A stretch of DNA of 64,000 nt from Brevundimonas lenta (GTDB lineage Bacteria > Pseudomonadota > Alphaproteobacteria > Caulobacterales > Caulobacteraceae). The stretch covers positions 620,001 through 684,000 of the forward strand of contig NZ_JACIDM010000002.1 in the NCBI RefSeq assembly GCF_014196335.1, given 5' to 3'. Shown here piece after piece: positions 40,201 to 48,205 of this stretch. The notes under the pieces are model-generated. The model ran no database searches, was not told where the DNA came from, and was given only the letters and a program-made list of their open reading frames with translations. Position 1 is the stretch's first letter. Each line of letters begins with the position of its first letter. The position numbers were made by a program, and so were the translations under genes.

Positions 40201-40701
40201 GGGATGGACGGAAACGACATCCTCTGGGGCGGCGCCGCCGGCGGCGACAATCAGCTGCAGGGCGGACGCGGCGACGACTATTACATCCTCGAATCCGTCG
40301 ACACCGTCGTCGAACTGGCCGGGGAAGGCATCGACACAGTCGAGGCCCGCATCGCCAAATACGTCATCCGCGACAACGTCGAGAACGTCATCTTCACCGG
40401 CACGACCAAGTTCCAGTGCTTCGGCAATGTGCTCGACAACCACATCACCGGCGGGGACAAGGACGACATCTTCCGGGGCGGCGGCGGCAATGACACGATC
40501 CTGGGCGGCGGCGGCAATGACGAGTTGCAGCTGCGGGGCTCGGCCCAGGACTACGTCATCACGCGGGAGGAGGACGGCTGGCGCATCACGGACAACGTCC
40601 TGGGACGTGACGGCTCGGCCTATGTCGAAAGCATCGAAATGCTGCGCTTCCTGACCGGCGGCGCCACCCAGGCCCTGGGCGGTTTCGGCGACGGCTTCTG
40701 A
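37279..40701 (+). CDS. large RTX protein with unrecognised N-terminal domain (1140 aa)
   Basis: Residues 1-45 form one RTX-like block (GTDGHDFIEGTSGPDVLIGG). Residues about 46-360 form a non-repeat domain rich in Trp, Tyr and His (SIRHAHDFHEGFE at 215-227), which I cannot assign. From about 366 on come some five long units, each with a VDTVxA strand, an NVExLxYxG step, an FxGxGNxxxN turn and several GGxGxDxL nonapeptides. The C-terminus (about 1080-1140) is non-repeat and ends GFGDGF, fitting type I secretion. No signal peptide is present. A calcium-dependent exported enzyme or adhesin is the likeliest reading. Confidence 0.82.
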   Translation: MSVIHGTDGHDFIEGTSGPDVLIGGTGSDTYVVNSAGDIVIEDADPEGAAARAWWGTTAAEPITLVRTGPGEYWVRIQIEGAPDGVFAEFRLADVSAGVLGISGLRVADTAGEIPVTVMADGDSVWEYAFQLGRPNTDGSPTDFEWYGGGHGFQQLKALGLTLDGIDFSALPIGRPVNGSALSVLQDLRIMLPEDGVTEAGSVLLQHVFNQSGMSIRHAHDFHEGFELSRAYSAMMPVQGAGQGGIDWMQVGDGPAHRILYDGTSYLEPGRPTFATAWGDAHNFLLRMSLPTGGPDANGDWSQAEPWGMWLYDTSVDYSKIYVNWLEGGLAGTYPAGASRHETHYAVSLRDTALPTGVTPLGPRAASQGVDTILASISLTLPENVEILRLTGADNLSGFGNRLNNTIIGNAGNNTLDGGGGADLLYGGAGDDTYLVRDLEDYVGEEAGEGVDTVLSFVTLHTLTGHIENLIYLGRANFAGTGNAADNRIEGSFGSDTLRGMGGDDELLGKSGDDTLVGGAGRDLLVGGAGLNIMLGEEGDDVLDSRGGVGTLQGGSGNDVYFVDDRTISVVEAAGDGMDEVRTASVSFVLPTEIEILTYTGSQAFSGIGNSLANTVTGGGLADLLNGEGGDDHLSGLGGADVLIGGSGHNHLDGGDGLDSAYYAADPTAVFVDLGAGVATNGHGGHDTLVGIENVVGTAFADSILGNAAANVINAGGGDDLLAGRGGSDTLVGGAGIDTASYAFAIRGVDVRLHLGTTRNDGEGSVDTLIGIENILGSDFSDFITGDAGSNSLRGGGGADNLIGFAGNDALYGGAGALNTLQGGLGDDLYVIEAADSVIELVGEGTDTVQAYIGVYVLAGNVEILTYVGVGDFMGTGNNDANTINGGAGDDILRGRGGADLLNGGGGSDTIDYTLAGGAVFARVDRQHATDDGDGSVDTYTQAEHLTGSNYNDILIGDAGANVLKGGIGKDILLGMDGNDILWGGAAGGDNQLQGGRGDDYYILESVDTVVELAGEGIDTVEARIAKYVIRDNVENVIFTGTTKFQCFGNVLDNHITGGDKDDIFRGGGGNDTILGGGGNDELQLRGSAQDYVITREEDGWRITDNVLGRDGSAYVESIEMLRFLTGGATQALGGFGDGF

Positions 40702-40742
40702 GGCGGCACGCTCCCGGGGCGGCGGCGCGACCCGGGAAGTTC

Positions 40743-40834
40743 TGGCGGAGACGGAGGGATTCGAACCCTCGGTACCCCTTACAGGGTACGACGATTTAGC
40801 AAACCGTTGCCTTCAGCCACTCGGCCACGTCTCC
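40743..40834 (-). tRNA. tRNA-Ser(GCT)
   Basis: The minus strand gives acceptor GGAGACG paired with CGTCTCC, discriminator G and an encoded CCA (40745-40743). The D arm contains GGCCGAGTGGCTGAAGGC, the anticodon loop is TTGCTAA with anticodon GCT, a long class II variable arm lies around GTACCCTGTAAGGGGTAC, and the T arm has GGTTCGAATCC. It reads AGC/AGU codons. It is convergent with the large RTX gene; there is no integrase or duplicated 3' end next to it. Confidence 0.97.
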
Positions 40835-40952
40835 GGCAGGCGGCGTGCTTAGCGGAGCCGGCGGCGCTGTGCAACGGGTCAGGCGACGACGAGCGTTAAC
40901 GGGACGGTCAGCCGGCTGTGCATAGATGCGCGCGAACTCTCGTCAGAGCCGT

Positions 40953-42515
40953 ATGACCGACGCCGCGACACGACTTTCGCACGACGACGCCCTGCCTCCG
41001 GCGGGGGCGGACGCGTCCGGGCTGCGCGCCTGGGCGGCCGCGGCCGTGAACGACAAGGCGAAGGGGGCCGCACGGCGTGGGCCGTTCCGGCCGGACGTCT
41101 GGCTGAACGCGCGGCAGCGGCACGCTTCGCGGCTGGCGGCGCATTATTTCCGGGCCTTCGACGTGCTGGCGGTGGGCGCGATCGCCCTGCTGTGCGCCTG
41201 GGCCGCCTCCCCCGGGCCGTTGGTGCATGCGGAGCTGTCGCAGGCGGCGCCGTTCGGCGTCGGGGCGCTGACGGTGCTGGCGCTGATGCGGTCGCTGGGC
41301 CGGTATCGATTCGCGCGCGGTCAGAAGACCTCACTGCATCTGGCCTCGGTCGCCGCGATCGTCGGCGTTGGGGCCGTGGCCGCCATGGCGACCGGCGGGT
41401 TGCTGCGCGGGGGCGAGGCGCAATGGTCGGCCTATCTAGTGTGGGCGGCGCTGACCCTGGTCAGTCTCAACGCCCTGCATATGGGCTGGAGCGACATCGT
41501 CGGGCGCTGGCGGGCCTCGGGCGCGCTGACGCCGAACATCGTGCTGGTCGGGGCCACCCGGCGGGCGGAGGCGCTGATCCGGGAGGCGTTGAAGCGGCGC
41601 GACCTGAACGTTCTGGGCATCTTCGACGACCGGATGGCGCGTTCGCCGCAGGCCATAGAGGGCGTGCCGGTGCTGGGCGCCTCCGGCGACCTGCTGACGC
41701 ACAAGATGACGCCCTATGTGGACCGGGTGGTGCTGGCCATCGATCCGAAGGCCGAGGCGCGAGTGCGCGAGCTGACGGCGCGGCTGGGAGCCCTGCCCAA
41801 TGAGGTGACCCTGCTGGTCGAACCCAATGGCGCGGCCGAGACGGCGTCGGCGCTGGACCGGCTGGCGGCGGCGCCGCTGGCCGACGTGCAGGGGCCGGTG
41901 GATGAGGACCGGCGGGCGTTCAACAAGCGAATTCAGGACCTTGTCATCGGCCTGATCGCCCTGGTGCTGCTGGCGCCGGTGATGGCGCTGATCGCGCTGG
42001 CGATCCGGATGGACAGCCCGGGGCCCGTGATGTTCCGGCAGCGCCGGCACGGCTTCAATCAGGAAGAGATCGTCGTCTGGAAATTCCGTTCGATGCGGCA
42101 GGAGACGGCCGACGCGACGGCGAGCCGTCAGGTGACGCATGACGACGACCGGGTGACCAGGGTCGGGAAGTTCATCCGCAAGACCAGCCTCGACGAATTG
42201 CCTCAGCTTCTCAATGTGCTGGCGGGCGAGATGTCGCTGGTGGGACCCCGGCCGCACGCGATCGGCATGAAGACCGGACATGTGGAGTCGGCGCGGCTGG
42301 TGGCGGAGTATGCGCACCGGCACCGGATCAAGCCGGGCATGACCGGCTGGGCGGCCGTGAACGGCTCGCGCGGGCCGCTGCATACGGCCCAGGACGTGCG
42401 CCGCCGGGTGCAGCTGGATATCGACTATGTCGAGCGCCAGAGCCTGTGGATGGATCTGTGGATTATGGCGATCACCATTCCCGTGCTGCTCGGCGACCGG
42501 ACGGCGATCCGTTGA
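40953..42515 (+). CDS. hfsE: undecaprenyl-phosphate sugar-phosphotransferase (HfsE/WcaJ-like)
   Basis: A 520-residue polyisoprenyl-phosphate hexose-1-phosphate transferase: four N-terminal membrane helices (about 55-175), a CoA-binding-like Rossmann region (IVLVGATRRAEAL), a fifth helix (IALVLLAPVMALIALAI) and the catalytic domain with DSPGPVMFRQRRHG, WKFRSMR, DELPQLLNVLAGEMSLVGPRP and GMTGWAAVNGSRG. It loads the first sugar on the lipid carrier. In Caulobacter HfsE, PssY and PssZ share this job; HfsE is inferred from the following hfs-like genes. Start 40953. Confidence 0.85.
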   Translation: MTDAATRLSHDDALPPAGADASGLRAWAAAAVNDKAKGAARRGPFRPDVWLNARQRHASRLAAHYFRAFDVLAVGAIALLCAWAASPGPLVHAELSQAAPFGVGALTVLALMRSLGRYRFARGQKTSLHLASVAAIVGVGAVAAMATGGLLRGGEAQWSAYLVWAALTLVSLNALHMGWSDIVGRWRASGALTPNIVLVGATRRAEALIREALKRRDLNVLGIFDDRMARSPQAIEGVPVLGASGDLLTHKMTPYVDRVVLAIDPKAEARVRELTARLGALPNEVTLLVEPNGAAETASALDRLAAAPLADVQGPVDEDRRAFNKRIQDLVIGLIALVLLAPVMALIALAIRMDSPGPVMFRQRRHGFNQEEIVVWKFRSMRQETADATASRQVTHDDDRVTRVGKFIRKTSLDELPQLLNVLAGEMSLVGPRPHAIGMKTGHVESARLVAEYAHRHRIKPGMTGWAAVNGSRGPLHTAQDVRRRVQLDIDYVERQSLWMDLWIMAITIPVLLGDRTAIR

Positions 42516-42528
42516 GACGGAGTCGCTG

Positions 42529-43977
42529 ATGTTCTGGAGGGGGGTCTGGGGCTACCTGCCGGCCAATATCGTCCAGGGGGTGGTCGGGTTCCTGACCATC
42601 GTGCTGTTTACGCGGCTGCTGAGCCCCGAAGACTTCGGGCGGTATGCGCTGGCGTTCTCGGTGATGACGCTGGCGCATGTGGCGGTGTTCAGCTGGCTGG
42701 AGGCCGCGATGGCGCGGTTCTGGGCGGCGGAGAGCGGCGCGGGGCTGCAGGGGCATTTCGCGAGCCTGTACCGGGCGGCGTTCGGGCTGAGCGGCCTGTT
42801 CGTGATCGCAGCCGGCCTGGCGGTGTGGCTGTGGCCGGCGGATGCGCTGTTCAAGGTGGCGCTGGCAGCGGGTCTCGCGGGGGCGCCGGCGCGGTGCCTG
42901 CTGAAGCTGGGCCAGGAACGGTATCGGGCGGCGGGCGAGGTCGGCAAGGCGGCCGGGCTGGATATGGCGGTGGCGATCGGCGGGCTGGCGATCGGCGTGG
43001 GCTTCGCGCTGGCGGGCGCAGGCGGCGCGGCGCCGTTGCTGGGGCTGGGGCTGGCGCCGCTGGCCGCCCTGCCCTTCGTGCTGCCGGGAGAGTTGAAGGA
43101 AGCGCGGGGCGGAACCTTCGAGCGCGAGCGGGTGCGGACCTATGCGGTCTATGGCTATCCGATCGCGGCGTCGCTGGCGCTGACCGTCGTGCTGGCCTCG
43201 ACGGACCGGTTCCTGCTGGCGGCCTTCGTGGATGAGGCGGCGGTGGGCGCCTATCACGCAGGCTATTCGATCGCGAACCGGACGCTGGACGTGCTGTTCC
43301 TGTGGCTGGGGTCGGCGGGGCAGCCGGCGCTGGTGATGGCGCTGGAGCGCGGCGGGACGGACCGGCTGAAGATCGCGGCGCGGGAGCAGTTGTCGACCTT
43401 CCTGCTGATCGGCCTGCCGGCGGCGGCGGGGGTGGCCCTGGTGGCGACACCGCTGGCCGAGGTGTTGATCGGCGAGGACCTGCGCGGCGCGGCAGCGGCG
43501 ATCACGCCGTGGATCGCCCTGTCGGCGCTGCTGTACGGCCTGACGGCCTACTATTTCGGCCAGGCGTTCACGCTCGGCCGCAAGACGAAACATCTGCTGG
43601 CGGCGATGGCCGTGCCGGCGGTGGCGAATGTGATCCTGAACCTGCTGCTGATCCCGCGCTTCGGCGTGATGGGGGCGGCCTGGGCGACGGCGGCGAGCTT
43701 CGGCCTCGGGCTGCTGACGACGGCGGCGATGGGGCGTCGGGTGATGGCGCTGCCGGTGCCGTGGGACAGCCTGATCCGCTGCGCAGGGGCGACGGCGGTG
43801 ATGGCGCTGGCCGTGTCCGCCCTGCCCCCGATCGGCGGCTTCGCGGAGCTGATGCTGGATGCAGCGACGGGTGTGGTGGTGTATGCCGTTGTAGCCCTGT
43901 TGCTGAATGCAGCGGGAGTGCGCGACGTGGCGCTGAGACTTCTGAACCGGATGCGGACGCGAAAGGCGGAGGCATGA
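42529..43977 (+). CDS. hfsF: polysaccharide flippase of the MOP/Wzx type (HfsF-like)
   Basis: A 482-residue membrane protein with 12-14 helices, opening with FWRGVWGYLPANIVQGVVGF and LFTRLLSPEDFGRYAL, the standard start of Wzx/RfbX flippases. It should turn lipid-linked repeat units across the inner membrane. It starts 13 bases after the sugar transferase stop and overlaps the next glycosyltransferase gene (ATGA). Confidence 0.85.
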   Translation: MFWRGVWGYLPANIVQGVVGFLTIVLFTRLLSPEDFGRYALAFSVMTLAHVAVFSWLEAAMARFWAAESGAGLQGHFASLYRAAFGLSGLFVIAAGLAVWLWPADALFKVALAAGLAGAPARCLLKLGQERYRAAGEVGKAAGLDMAVAIGGLAIGVGFALAGAGGAAPLLGLGLAPLAALPFVLPGELKEARGGTFERERVRTYAVYGYPIAASLALTVVLASTDRFLLAAFVDEAAVGAYHAGYSIANRTLDVLFLWLGSAGQPALVMALERGGTDRLKIAAREQLSTFLLIGLPAAAGVALVATPLAEVLIGEDLRGAAAAITPWIALSALLYGLTAYYFGQAFTLGRKTKHLLAAMAVPAVANVILNLLLIPRFGVMGAAWATAASFGLGLLTTAAMGRRVMALPVPWDSLIRCAGATAVMALAVSALPPIGGFAELMLDAATGVVVYAVVALLLNAAGVRDVALRLLNRMRTRKAEA

Positions 43978-44912
43978 GCGGACCGGCGAAGATCACGGAC
44001 AACGCGGCCTGGAAGGCGGCGACGCCAGCGGTGTCGGTGCTGATCCCCTTTCTGCGCGACGATCCGACCGAACTGCTGGGCCTGCTGGACGAAGAAGCCG
44101 CCTCGGTGAAGGGCGGGGTCGAGATCGTGGTGCTGGATGACGGCACCAAGGACGCCGACCTGACCGCCCGCCTGAAGACGCTGGTGAAGGGCATGGCCCT
44201 GCCCGTCCGGCTGATCAGCCTGTCGGCCAACGAAGGCCGTGCCGTGGGCCGCAACCGGCTGGCTTCGGCGGCGCGCGGCGGCAGCCTGCTGTTCCTCGAC
44301 AGCGACATGCGGCCGGATCACCGGCGCTTCCTGCGCGACTGGGCCGACCTGGTGTCGCGCGAGGATCCGGCAGTGGCGTTCGGCGGCTTCTCGCTGCTGC
44401 AGGCGCCGAACGATGCGAAATTCCACGTGCACCGGGCCATGGCGGCCAAGTCGGAGTGCGTGCCCTACACCGAGCGGGCGAAGCAGCCCGAGAAATACGT
44501 CTACACCTCCAACCTGCTGGTCCGGCGCGACGTGTTCGAGGCCGAGGCCTTCGACAGCGGCTTCACCGGCTGGGGCTGGGAGGACGTCGAGTGGGCCATG
44601 CGCGTGTCGCGCCGGTTCCGCGTCGTGCACCTGGACAATGCGGCGACGCATATGGGCCTGGACACGGTCGAGGCCCTGGCCGGCAAGTATGAACAGTCGG
44701 CGCCGAATTTCGCGCGCATGGCGGACCGGCACCCGCAGATCGTCGCGGCCTATCCGAGCTACAAGGCGGCGAAGCTGCTGAAGCGGCTGCCCGCCCTGCC
44801 CCGCCTGCGCGCGGCGATGCGCAAGGCGGCGTCGATCAACTGGCTGCCGGTGGCGGCGCGGGCCTTCTCGCTGCGCCTGTATCGCGCGGCGCTGTACGCC
44901 GAGGCCGTCTGA
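43974..44912 (+). CDS. GT2-family glycosyltransferase
   Basis: A 312-residue protein with an N-terminal GT-A domain: VSVLIPFLRDDP, EIVVLDDGTKD, SANEGRAVGRNRL and LLFLDSDMRPDH (DxD-type metal site). The GWGWEDVEW segment matches the ED motif of family 2. It presumably adds a sugar to the lipid-linked unit. ATGA overlap with the flippase gene and TGATG overlap with the next transferase place it in one operon. Confidence 0.9.
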   Translation: MSGPAKITDNAAWKAATPAVSVLIPFLRDDPTELLGLLDEEAASVKGGVEIVVLDDGTKDADLTARLKTLVKGMALPVRLISLSANEGRAVGRNRLASAARGGSLLFLDSDMRPDHRRFLRDWADLVSREDPAVAFGGFSLLQAPNDAKFHVHRAMAAKSECVPYTERAKQPEKYVYTSNLLVRRDVFEAEAFDSGFTGWGWEDVEWAMRVSRRFRVVHLDNAATHMGLDTVEALAGKYEQSAPNFARMADRHPQIVAAYPSYKAAKLLKRLPALPRLRAAMRKAASINWLPVAARAFSLRLYRAALYAEAV

Positions 44913-45931
44913 TGGGCGACGTCGCGGTCATCATTCCGACCCTGAGGCGGCCCGAAAGCCTTGAGCGGGCCTTGCGCTCGCTGTTCAAACAGACCGGCGT
45001 GGCGGATCGCCTGAACGAGGTGGTGGTGGTCGACAACGATCCGACCGGGTCGGCGGCCGCGACGGTCGAGGCGCTGCGTCCCTACTCGCCCTGGGGCCTC
45101 GTGTATCGCCATGCGCCGCAGCCGGGCGTGGCCACCGCGCGGAACGAGGGCCTGAGAGCCACCGCCGCGCCGCTGATCGCCTTTCTGGACGATGATGAGG
45201 CCGCGAGCCCCGGATGGCTGGCCGCCCTGCTAAAGGCGCAGGAGACGACCGGCGCGGACGTGGTGTTCGGGCCGATCACCGGCCGGGCGCCGGACGCGAA
45301 GCCGTGGCTGAAGCCGTGGCTGGAGAAATTCTTCGGTCGCGAAGGACCGGACACGACGCGGCTGATCGACCACTCGTACGGATGCGGCAACTCGCTGATG
45401 GTGCGGGCCAATGCGCTGCGCGGCTGCGAGCCGTTCAATACGGCGGCGGATCATGCGGGCGGCGAGGACGACGCCCTGTTCGCGGCGCTGAAGGCGCGCG
45501 GCGGACGGTTCGGCTGGGCGGCGGACGCCCGCGTCGAGGAGTTCGCTCCGGCGCACCGGGCGACGCTGGAATACGCCCTGGCGCGGGCTTTCGCCTATGG
45601 CCAGGGACCGAGCCAGACGGCGGCGACGGCGCAGGACTGGCCGGCCGTCGTGCGCTGGATGTTCATCGGCGGCGCCCAGACCGTGGTGTACGGGACGGCG
45701 GCGGCGGGCCTGACGCTGATCGGCAGCCCGAAGCGCGCCGACTTCTATGACCGCACCGCGCGGGGCATCGGCAAGCTGTTCTGGATGAAGGGCTTCGAGC
45801 CGCATTTCTATGGCGCCCGTGAGCTTGCCCGGCTGGATCGGACGGTGGCGGCAAGCCCCGTCGAAAAGCCGGCCCGCACCCGGTCGGCGGGTCAGCCCGT
45901 CAGGCGCTTCAGGAAGGCCGGCGGGTTGTAG
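44912..45931 (+). CDS. GT2-family glycosyltransferase
   Basis: A 339-residue transferase: VAVIIPTLRRPESLERAL, VVVVDNDPTGS, GVATARNEGL and LIAFLDDDEAAS (DDD metal site). A C-terminal amphipathic/membrane-associated part (about 245-275) may tether it to the inner membrane. The start overlaps the previous stop (TGATG). The last 40 bases overlap the convergent HfsB-like gene. Confidence 0.9.
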   Translation: MGDVAVIIPTLRRPESLERALRSLFKQTGVADRLNEVVVVDNDPTGSAAATVEALRPYSPWGLVYRHAPQPGVATARNEGLRATAAPLIAFLDDDEAASPGWLAALLKAQETTGADVVFGPITGRAPDAKPWLKPWLEKFFGREGPDTTRLIDHSYGCGNSLMVRANALRGCEPFNTAADHAGGEDDALFAALKARGGRFGWAADARVEEFAPAHRATLEYALARAFAYGQGPSQTAATAQDWPAVVRWMFIGGAQTVVYGTAAAGLTLIGSPKRADFYDRTARGIGKLFWMKGFEPHFYGARELARLDRTVAASPVEKPARTRSAGQPVRRFRKAGGL

Positions 45932-46593
45932 GTCGAGCGATTGACCACAACGCCGGCGATGCGTCCGCCGACAGCCTCGATTTCATCGCGCAGAATCATC
46001 GGCTCGCCCGCCGCGGTGCTTTCGGCCGCAACCACCAGGACTGTCGCGTCGACGAAGGGGGCCAAGGTGATGGCTGTGTCGCTGCGGTCGGCCGCGGGCG
46101 AGTCGATGACCACAGTATCCGCGTGGCGGCGCAGGACGTCCCAGTAGCGGGCGTCGCCGACGACCTCGGCGCGCTGGCCTGAACGCAGACTTTCACCGGC
46201 GAAACGCGTGACCCACAGGCGGCCGCCGAGGAATGGCCGGGCGGTGATCAGGCGGGCCGGATGCACCGGGTTGCCCTGACGATCGAGCACGCGCGGAGTG
46301 ACGGCGAAGAAGATGGAGCCGTCGGGCGTGGCCATGGCGGCCTTGCCGACGCCGCCGAAGCGCTCGGGCTCGGCCGCAGCGGCGTCGAACTGCCCCTGCT
46401 GGGCGAGGTCGGCGTCGATCAGCCAGACGGGGCGGCGGGCGCGGACGGCAGCCAGACGGGCGTACTCGCGGGCGACGGTGGAGACCCCCTCCCCCGTATT
46501 GGCGGCGGCGATCTGGACCACGCGGCCGCGATGGCCCGGCGCTGGACCCAGCGCCGCCCAGAGGGCTGCCATTTCGGACGTCAGATCGACCAT
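45892..46593 (-). CDS. hfsB: HfsB-like P-loop protein with altered Walker A
   Basis: A 233-residue protein related to the CpsD/BY-kinase partner of Wzz proteins. The P-loop reads NTGEGVSTVAREY, with Val37 where the GEGKST Lys is expected. VWLIDADLAQQGQF (Walker A') and VVIDSPAADRSD (Walker B) remain. There is no C-terminal Tyr cluster. It probably regulates chain synthesis with the HfsA-like protein rather than acting as a normal kinase. ATG 46593 is used; a TTG at 46611 would add six residues. Confidence 0.75.
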   Translation of the reverse strand: MVDLTSEMAALWAALGPAPGHRGRVVQIAAANTGEGVSTVAREYARLAAVRARRPVWLIDADLAQQGQFDAAAAEPERFGGVGKAAMATPDGSIFFAVTPRVLDRQGNPVHPARLITARPFLGGRLWVTRFAGESLRSGQRAEVVGDARYWDVLRRHADTVVIDSPAADRSDTAITLAPFVDATVLVVAAESTAAGEPMILRDEIEAVGGRIAGVVVNRSTYNPPAFLKRLTG

Positions 46594-46640
46594 CGAATCG
46601 CTACGCGCCAATCACCAGGGCGTACGCTAACACGGGCCGC

Positions 46641-48083
46641 TCACCGCCCCTTCATGGGGGCGACGGCGAGCACGGGCATGTCGAGGGTGCGGCCGGTGGA
46701 GGCCGGGGTGACGAAGCCGCGGCGCGTGAAGACCCGCAACAGGCCGATGCACAGGGCGGTGAAGCCGGCGAACAGGAAGACGGCCGCCAGAAGCGGCGCC
46801 TTCAGGCTCTTGCCGCGCGTGGGGGCCTCGGCCCGCTCGATGACGGTGACGTTGTCGGCGCCGGCGGCGACCAGGGCGCTGTCGGCGCGCGACTGGCTTT
46901 CGCGCTGCTGGAACTCACGGACGGCGGCGGTGAGGTTCTCGCGATTGCCGGCCAGGGTGGCGTTGGTCGATTCCAGACGGGTCAGTTCGGCCTGACGGCT
47001 GCGCAGCTGGTTCAGCTGGCCTTCGAGCACCGACAGGCGGGCGGCCAGGGCGTCGCGGTCGGCGGCGGCGTTGATGCGCGCGGTCTCGATCTCGGTGAAG
47101 ATGGTGCTGGGGCCGGTGCGGACCTCCTTGGCGCCGACGGCGGTGCCGGTGGCGACGAAGGCCTGGAGGGCGGCGATGCGTTCGTCGATGTCGCGGATCG
47201 GCTGGGCGTCCTCGGTGTAGCGGGACAGCAGGTTCTCGCGCTCGGTGCGCAGTTGCAGGATCTGGTCCTGGGCGGAGATGTTGAGGTCCTGCTGGAGGAC
47301 GACCTCGGCAGGCTGTTGCGCCAGCTGGGCCTCGAGCGTGGCGAGGCGCTGGCTGGCCTGGTTCAGCTGGGCGCGGACGGACAGGGTTTCGGTGAAGACG
47401 GTCTGGTAGGTGGCCGCCAAAGTCGCCTTGGCGGTGGCGAAGTCGCCAAGGTTGTTCGACTGCAGGAAGGCCTCATAGGCGTCGTCGGCCTGGGCCAGTT
47501 CGTTCTCGAAGGCGAGGCGCTGGGCGGCGAAGGCCGGACTGGCGCGGTCGCGGAACACGGCGCGGCGCTGGATCAGATACTGGTCGACGACGGCGTTCAG
47601 CACCTTGGCGGCGCGCTGCGGGTCATTCGACTGGAAGGAGACGGAGATGATGGCGCTGCCCGGCGTCACGCCGACGCCGAGACCGGCGTCCAAAGCCTTG
47701 AGGGCGGCGGTCTTGCGCTCGCCGGCCGTGCCGCGGCCGGGACCGAGGATGGCGTCGGGGCCGAGGGCGTCGACGGTGCGGCGCTTGACCTCGAGGCTGC
47801 CGAGGATGGCGGCTTCGGATTGAGCGACGGCGTCGGCCTCAAGCGGCTGGCCGCTGCGGTCAGTGACGCCGACGCGGGGCTGGTAGACGTACTCCTGCCC
47901 GACGCCGGCATAGACGCTGGCGGTGGCGGTGTAGGATTTCTGGAGCATCAGCACGGCGGCCGCGCCGATGGCGAACACCGCCAGGAAGATGACGATCATC
48001 AGCACCAGTTCGCGGAACAGCAGGCCGACGACATCGAAGAAGCCGTAGCGCGGTCGGACTGTCGTGTACGCCGTCGTGCGCAT
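46641..48083 (-). CDS. hfsA: HfsA-like polysaccharide co-polymerase (Wzz/GumC-like)
   Basis: A 480-residue inner-membrane protein: a first helix at about 27-49, a periplasmic Wzz domain (YTATASVYAGV), a long coiled coil (about 190-400) and a second helix at about 427-448 (LLAAVFLFAGFTALCIGLL). It lacks a fused kinase domain; the HfsB-like gene 47 bases downstream would supply the cytoplasmic partner. It should control chain length and connect to the outer-membrane exporter. Divergent from the exporter gene. Confidence 0.85.
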   Translation of the reverse strand: MRTTAYTTVRPRYGFFDVVGLLFRELVLMIVIFLAVFAIGAAAVLMLQKSYTATASVYAGVGQEYVYQPRVGVTDRSGQPLEADAVAQSEAAILGSLEVKRRTVDALGPDAILGPGRGTAGERKTAALKALDAGLGVGVTPGSAIISVSFQSNDPQRAAKVLNAVVDQYLIQRRAVFRDRASPAFAAQRLAFENELAQADDAYEAFLQSNNLGDFATAKATLAATYQTVFTETLSVRAQLNQASQRLATLEAQLAQQPAEVVLQQDLNISAQDQILQLRTERENLLSRYTEDAQPIRDIDERIAALQAFVATGTAVGAKEVRTGPSTIFTEIETARINAAADRDALAARLSVLEGQLNQLRSRQAELTRLESTNATLAGNRENLTAAVREFQQRESQSRADSALVAAGADNVTVIERAEAPTRGKSLKAPLLAAVFLFAGFTALCIGLLRVFTRRGFVTPASTGRTLDMPVLAVAPMKGR

Positions 48084-48140
48084 GCGGGCGGGGTGATTCC
48101 ATCGAACAGGACTAACCAGCTCAGCCTTGGGGCGCCCGCG

Positions 48141-48159
48141 TTAACCATGGGTTACCCAT
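48141..48159. promoter_or_regulatory. CtrA-like box and palindrome between hfsA-like and hfsD-like genes
   Basis: TTAA (48141-48144), 7 bases, then TTAC (48152-48155) matches the CtrA site TTAA-N7-TTAA with one mismatch. It overlaps ATGGGT-T-ACCCAT (48147-48159), a palindrome with one central base. It lies in the 122 bases between two divergent starts. Candidate operator, by eye. Confidence 0.4.
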
Positions 48160-48205
48160 AAGCCCCCACCCTGCTCTCGAAACCGCTTCCGGGAACGATT
48201 CCGCC

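Noticed and set aside
40743-40834. tRNA-Ser as an integration site for a genomic island
   Set aside because: No duplicated tRNA 3' end and no integrase next to it; the surrounding exopolysaccharide genes fit the chromosome in composition.
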